Source of the DNA: Anaerolineales bacterium
Lineage (GTDB): Bacteria; Chloroflexota; Anaerolineae; Anaerolineales; E44-bin32
DNA: 7,488 nucleotides
Assembly: GCA_030673085.1 (NCBI GenBank)
Contig: DAOVFE010000077.1
Coordinates: 1 to 7,488, forward strand
Direction: 5' to 3'
Each line of letters begins with the position of its first letter. Position 1 is the first letter of the stretch. The notes under the pieces are model-generated. The model saw nothing but the letters and a program-made list of their open reading frames with translations. It did no database searches and was not told the DNA's origin. Both the position numbers and the translations under genes were made by a program. This document shows positions 6,022 to 7,488 of the stretch, piece by piece.

Positions 6022-6139
6022 GATGGTGTTGAAAAAGAAAAATCACTTGCCTAAGGGGTGGTATATATGAGGTGGAAGCTCCGCTTACTCCCCATATATA
6101 CCACACTCTTCTATAGGCAAATATGTTTTTCAACATCCT
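6022..6139 (+). mobile_element. Miniature inverted-repeat element (MITE), copy 2
   Basis: The element is about 118 bp with ends GTGTTGAAAAA (6026-6036) and TTTTTCAACA (6126-6135), extended outward by GATG and TCCT. It folds into a long nested palindrome: TTGCCTA/TAGGCAA (6048-6054, 6114-6120) and the 12-bp arm GTGGTATATATG/CATATATACCAC (6058-6069, 6093-6104). It is flanked by CGGTAG direct repeats (6016-6021, 6140-6145), read as a target duplication. Relative to the inverted ends, the boundaries fall at nearly the same place as in copy 1, which supports both calls. It holds no gene. It lies 36 nt upstream of the S1-domain gene, so it sits in or near that gene's leader. Confidence 0.78.
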
Positions 6140-6163
6140 CGGTAGTCTTGTTGATCAAAGAGT

Positions 6164-6167
6164 GAGG
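6164..6167 (+). promoter_or_regulatory. Ribosome binding site for the S1-domain gene
   Basis: GAGG within GTGAGG is 8 nt before the first ATG at 6176. A second ATG follows immediately at 6179 and would shorten the product by one residue; the spacing slightly favours the first. Confidence 0.5.
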
Positions 6168-6175
6168 TTGATGAG

Positions 6176-7204
6176 ATGATGTCGGATGAGGAAGGATCGA
6201 GGAATTGGTCTGAAGTTCCACCCCCAATGGGGGAATCCTGGTGGGAAGCAGTTCTAACGGATGAGGATAATCTCGTTCGCTCGGAGAGAAATTGTACTAC
6301 TATAAGAAATACTTTTACCAACCATAACGTAGATCTCCAGGCTGCTGAGGACTGGAATTGGGCTTTGGAGCTCTATAAAGAAGATGATACGGTAGAGTTG
6401 CCAGTTGTTGGCTATAACCGCGGTGGGCTGCTTGTTGAGGCTCGCAATCTGCGCGGTTTTGTACCACTTTCCCATCTAACCGCGATACAAGATCCTGAAA
6501 AAGAAACGGAGCGATCCCAGCAGTTTGCATCCTATGTGGGAAGCAATCTTTGCCTTAAGGTGATCGAATTAGATGTTGATCGTGGAAGGCTGGTTTTTTC
6601 AGAGCGGGCCGCTATTGCTGGCCCGGGGAGCAGAATTGAACTTCTGGCAAAAATAAGCCCTGGAATGAGGGTGAGCGGCACTGTAACCAACCTTACTCGA
6701 TTTGGTGTATTTGTCGACTTGGGCGGTGTGGAGGGGTTGATTCATGTTTCGGAGCTTTCATGGGGGCGCGTCCGTCATCCGGCGGATGTTGTGAATTGTG
6801 GACAAGAGTTAGAAGTGGTTGTTCTCTCGATTGATCGGGAACAAGGGCGTGTGGCGCTTAGCCTGAAAGAGCTTCTCCCTGATCCCTGGGAGATGGTGGA
6901 GGAGCGATTTAAGGTTGGAGAGATTATCAAAGGGATCGTTACTAATGTTGTTAAGTTTGGCGCATTTGTTTGTATTGAGGATGGTCTAGAAGGATTGATT
7001 CACGTATCGGAGCTAGGAAACGGAAGCTTTCTGCATCCCCGCAGCATCTTACATGAGGGCGAGCATGTATGGATTCGAATTATCCATATTGATGCAGCGG
7101 CACGGAGGCTGGGGCTATCATTGCGCGATGTTCCGCAAACCGATACGCTACCAGATGAATCGGAAAAAATCATCGATTATCCAGAAGCGTTATCTTCTTT
7201 ATAG
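6176..7204 (+). CDS. S1 RNA-binding protein with three S1 repeats (RpsA-like)
   Basis: This 342-residue cytosolic protein has an acidic, low-similarity N-terminus (about 1-60) and three S1/OB-fold repeats. Repeat 1 (about 70-145) is divergent but keeps the RGFVPLSHL segment and the ELDVDRGRLVFSERAA end. Repeat 2 (about 162-231) is classical, with RFGVFVDLGGVEGLIHVSEL and a DREQGRVALSLK end. Repeat 3 (about 246-318) has KFGAFVCIEDGLEGLIHVSE. S1 repeats bind single-stranded RNA; ribosomal protein S1 uses them to recruit mRNA to the 30S subunit. Enterobacterial S1 has six repeats and many other bacteria have about four, so this could be a short lineage-specific S1 or a paralogue acting in RNA decay or translation control. 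The gene stands alone after a miniature element; no strong promoter is visible between 5976 and 6175. The TAG stop is at 7202-7204. Confidence 0.9.
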   Translation: MMSDEEGSRNWSEVPPPMGESWWEAVLTDEDNLVRSERNCTTIRNTFTNHNVDLQAAEDWNWALELYKEDDTVELPVVGYNRGGLLVEARNLRGFVPLSHLTAIQDPEKETERSQQFASYVGSNLCLKVIELDVDRGRLVFSERAAIAGPGSRIELLAKISPGMRVSGTVTNLTRFGVFVDLGGVEGLIHVSELSWGRVRHPADVVNCGQELEVVVLSIDREQGRVALSLKELLPDPWEMVEERFKVGEIIKGIVTNVVKFGAFVCIEDGLEGLIHVSELGNGSFLHPRSILHEGEHVWIRIIHIDAAARRLGLSLRDVPQTDTLPDESEKIIDYPEALSSL

Positions 7205-7349
7205 GAAGGTTTGGACATTACCATCGCCAGGTACGACGAGCGCGTGCTCGCTATTTATTGGAAAAACCAGAATCCCCCACAGTGTGTGAAGAACGCTGTC
7301 GCTCACTTAAGGCTGAGTACCGCAAAGCCCGATTGAATGGCAAGGTGCG
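7205..7349. other. Intergenic stretch with a short hairpin after the S1 gene
   Basis: A 5-bp stem, CGAGC-GCGT-GCTCG (7237-7250), is followed by CTATTTATT. It could be a weak transcription end for the S1 gene, but the stem is short and the T-run broken. Two reading frames stay open across this stretch for about 38 and 70-80 codons, neither with an ATG start and a usable ribosome binding site, so I do not call a gene. Confidence 0.3.
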
Positions 7350-7488
7350 AAGCCTAACAGCCTCGCGAACGGAGCCTAACAGCCTCGCGAACGGAGCCTA
7401 ACAGCTTCGCGAACGGAGCCTAACAGCGTCGCGAAGGGAGCATAACAGCCTCGCGCACGGAGCATAACCGCGTCGCGAACGGAGCCTA
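7350..7488 (+). repeat. 22-bp tandem repeat array, runs off the window end
   Basis: There are six full 22-bp units (starting 7350, 7372, 7394, 7416, 7438, 7460) and the first 7 bases of a seventh. The consensus is GAGCCTAACAGC, then a variable base, then TCGCGAACG. Units 2 and 3 are cleanest; units 4-6 drift, with CATAAC replacing CCTAAC in 5 and 6 and varied bases before TCGCG. The period is not a multiple of three, so it is unlikely to be coding. There are no spacers, so it is not a CRISPR array. Each unit centres on TCGCG(A), a near-palindrome, at about two helical turns, which would suit repeated protein binding but could equally be a slippage-prone satellite. Confidence 0.9.

Noticed and set aside
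7350..7488. CRISPR array
   Set aside because: Units are contiguous 22-mers with no unique spacers.

Overview
The window reads as a chromosomal segment of a free-living bacterium, most likely a member of the Chloroflexota (Anaerolineae-like). That placement is inference. It rests on a multi-pass membrane/GAF protein with a C-terminal domain I associate with that phylum, a membrane-anchored Ig-like protein with a Thr/Pro linker, and an S1-repeat protein with an acidic N-terminus. No marker gene settles it. All convincing genes are on the + strand.

Layout: 1-50 may be the 3' end of an upstream gene. 49-246 is a hairpin followed by two tandem ~75-bp units. 247-485 carries an inverted repeat, an extended -10 promoter and a strong ribosome binding site. 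486-1334 encodes a XerC/XerD-like tyrosine recombinase that has kept its fold but lost most catalytic residues, including the nucleophilic tyrosine. 1337-1446 is a miniature inverted-repeat element inserted, with an 8-bp target duplication, into the short gap before punA (1466-2299, purine nucleoside phosphorylase). 2312-2998 encodes a two-helix membrane protein with an external Ig-like domain. A 180-bp structured repeat (3001-3180) precedes a GNAT acetyltransferase (3221-3757) and a large membrane sensor-like protein (3775-5703), and a second copy of the repeat follows (5796-5975). A second miniature element of the same family, in the opposite orientation, lies at 6022-6139, just upstream of a three-S1-domain RNA-binding protein (6176-7204). 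The window ends inside a 22-bp tandem repeat array (7350-7488, open-ended).

Working together: recombinase, punA and the Ig protein look like one transcription unit starting near 459. Before the miniature element arrived, the recombinase stop and the punA start would have been only 13 nt apart. punA is a purine salvage enzyme. The acetyltransferase and the membrane sensor are 17 nt apart and form a two-gene cassette bracketed by direct 180-bp repeats. The sensor lacks a visible kinase core and ends in a helix-turn-helix-like segment, so it may act directly on DNA or through a partner protein.

The most unusual points are the catalytically dead recombinase in an intact frame, the 180-bp repeat whose two copies show a compensatory base-pair change, and the density of small repeat elements: four kinds in 7.5 kb, sitting in nearly every intergenic gap.
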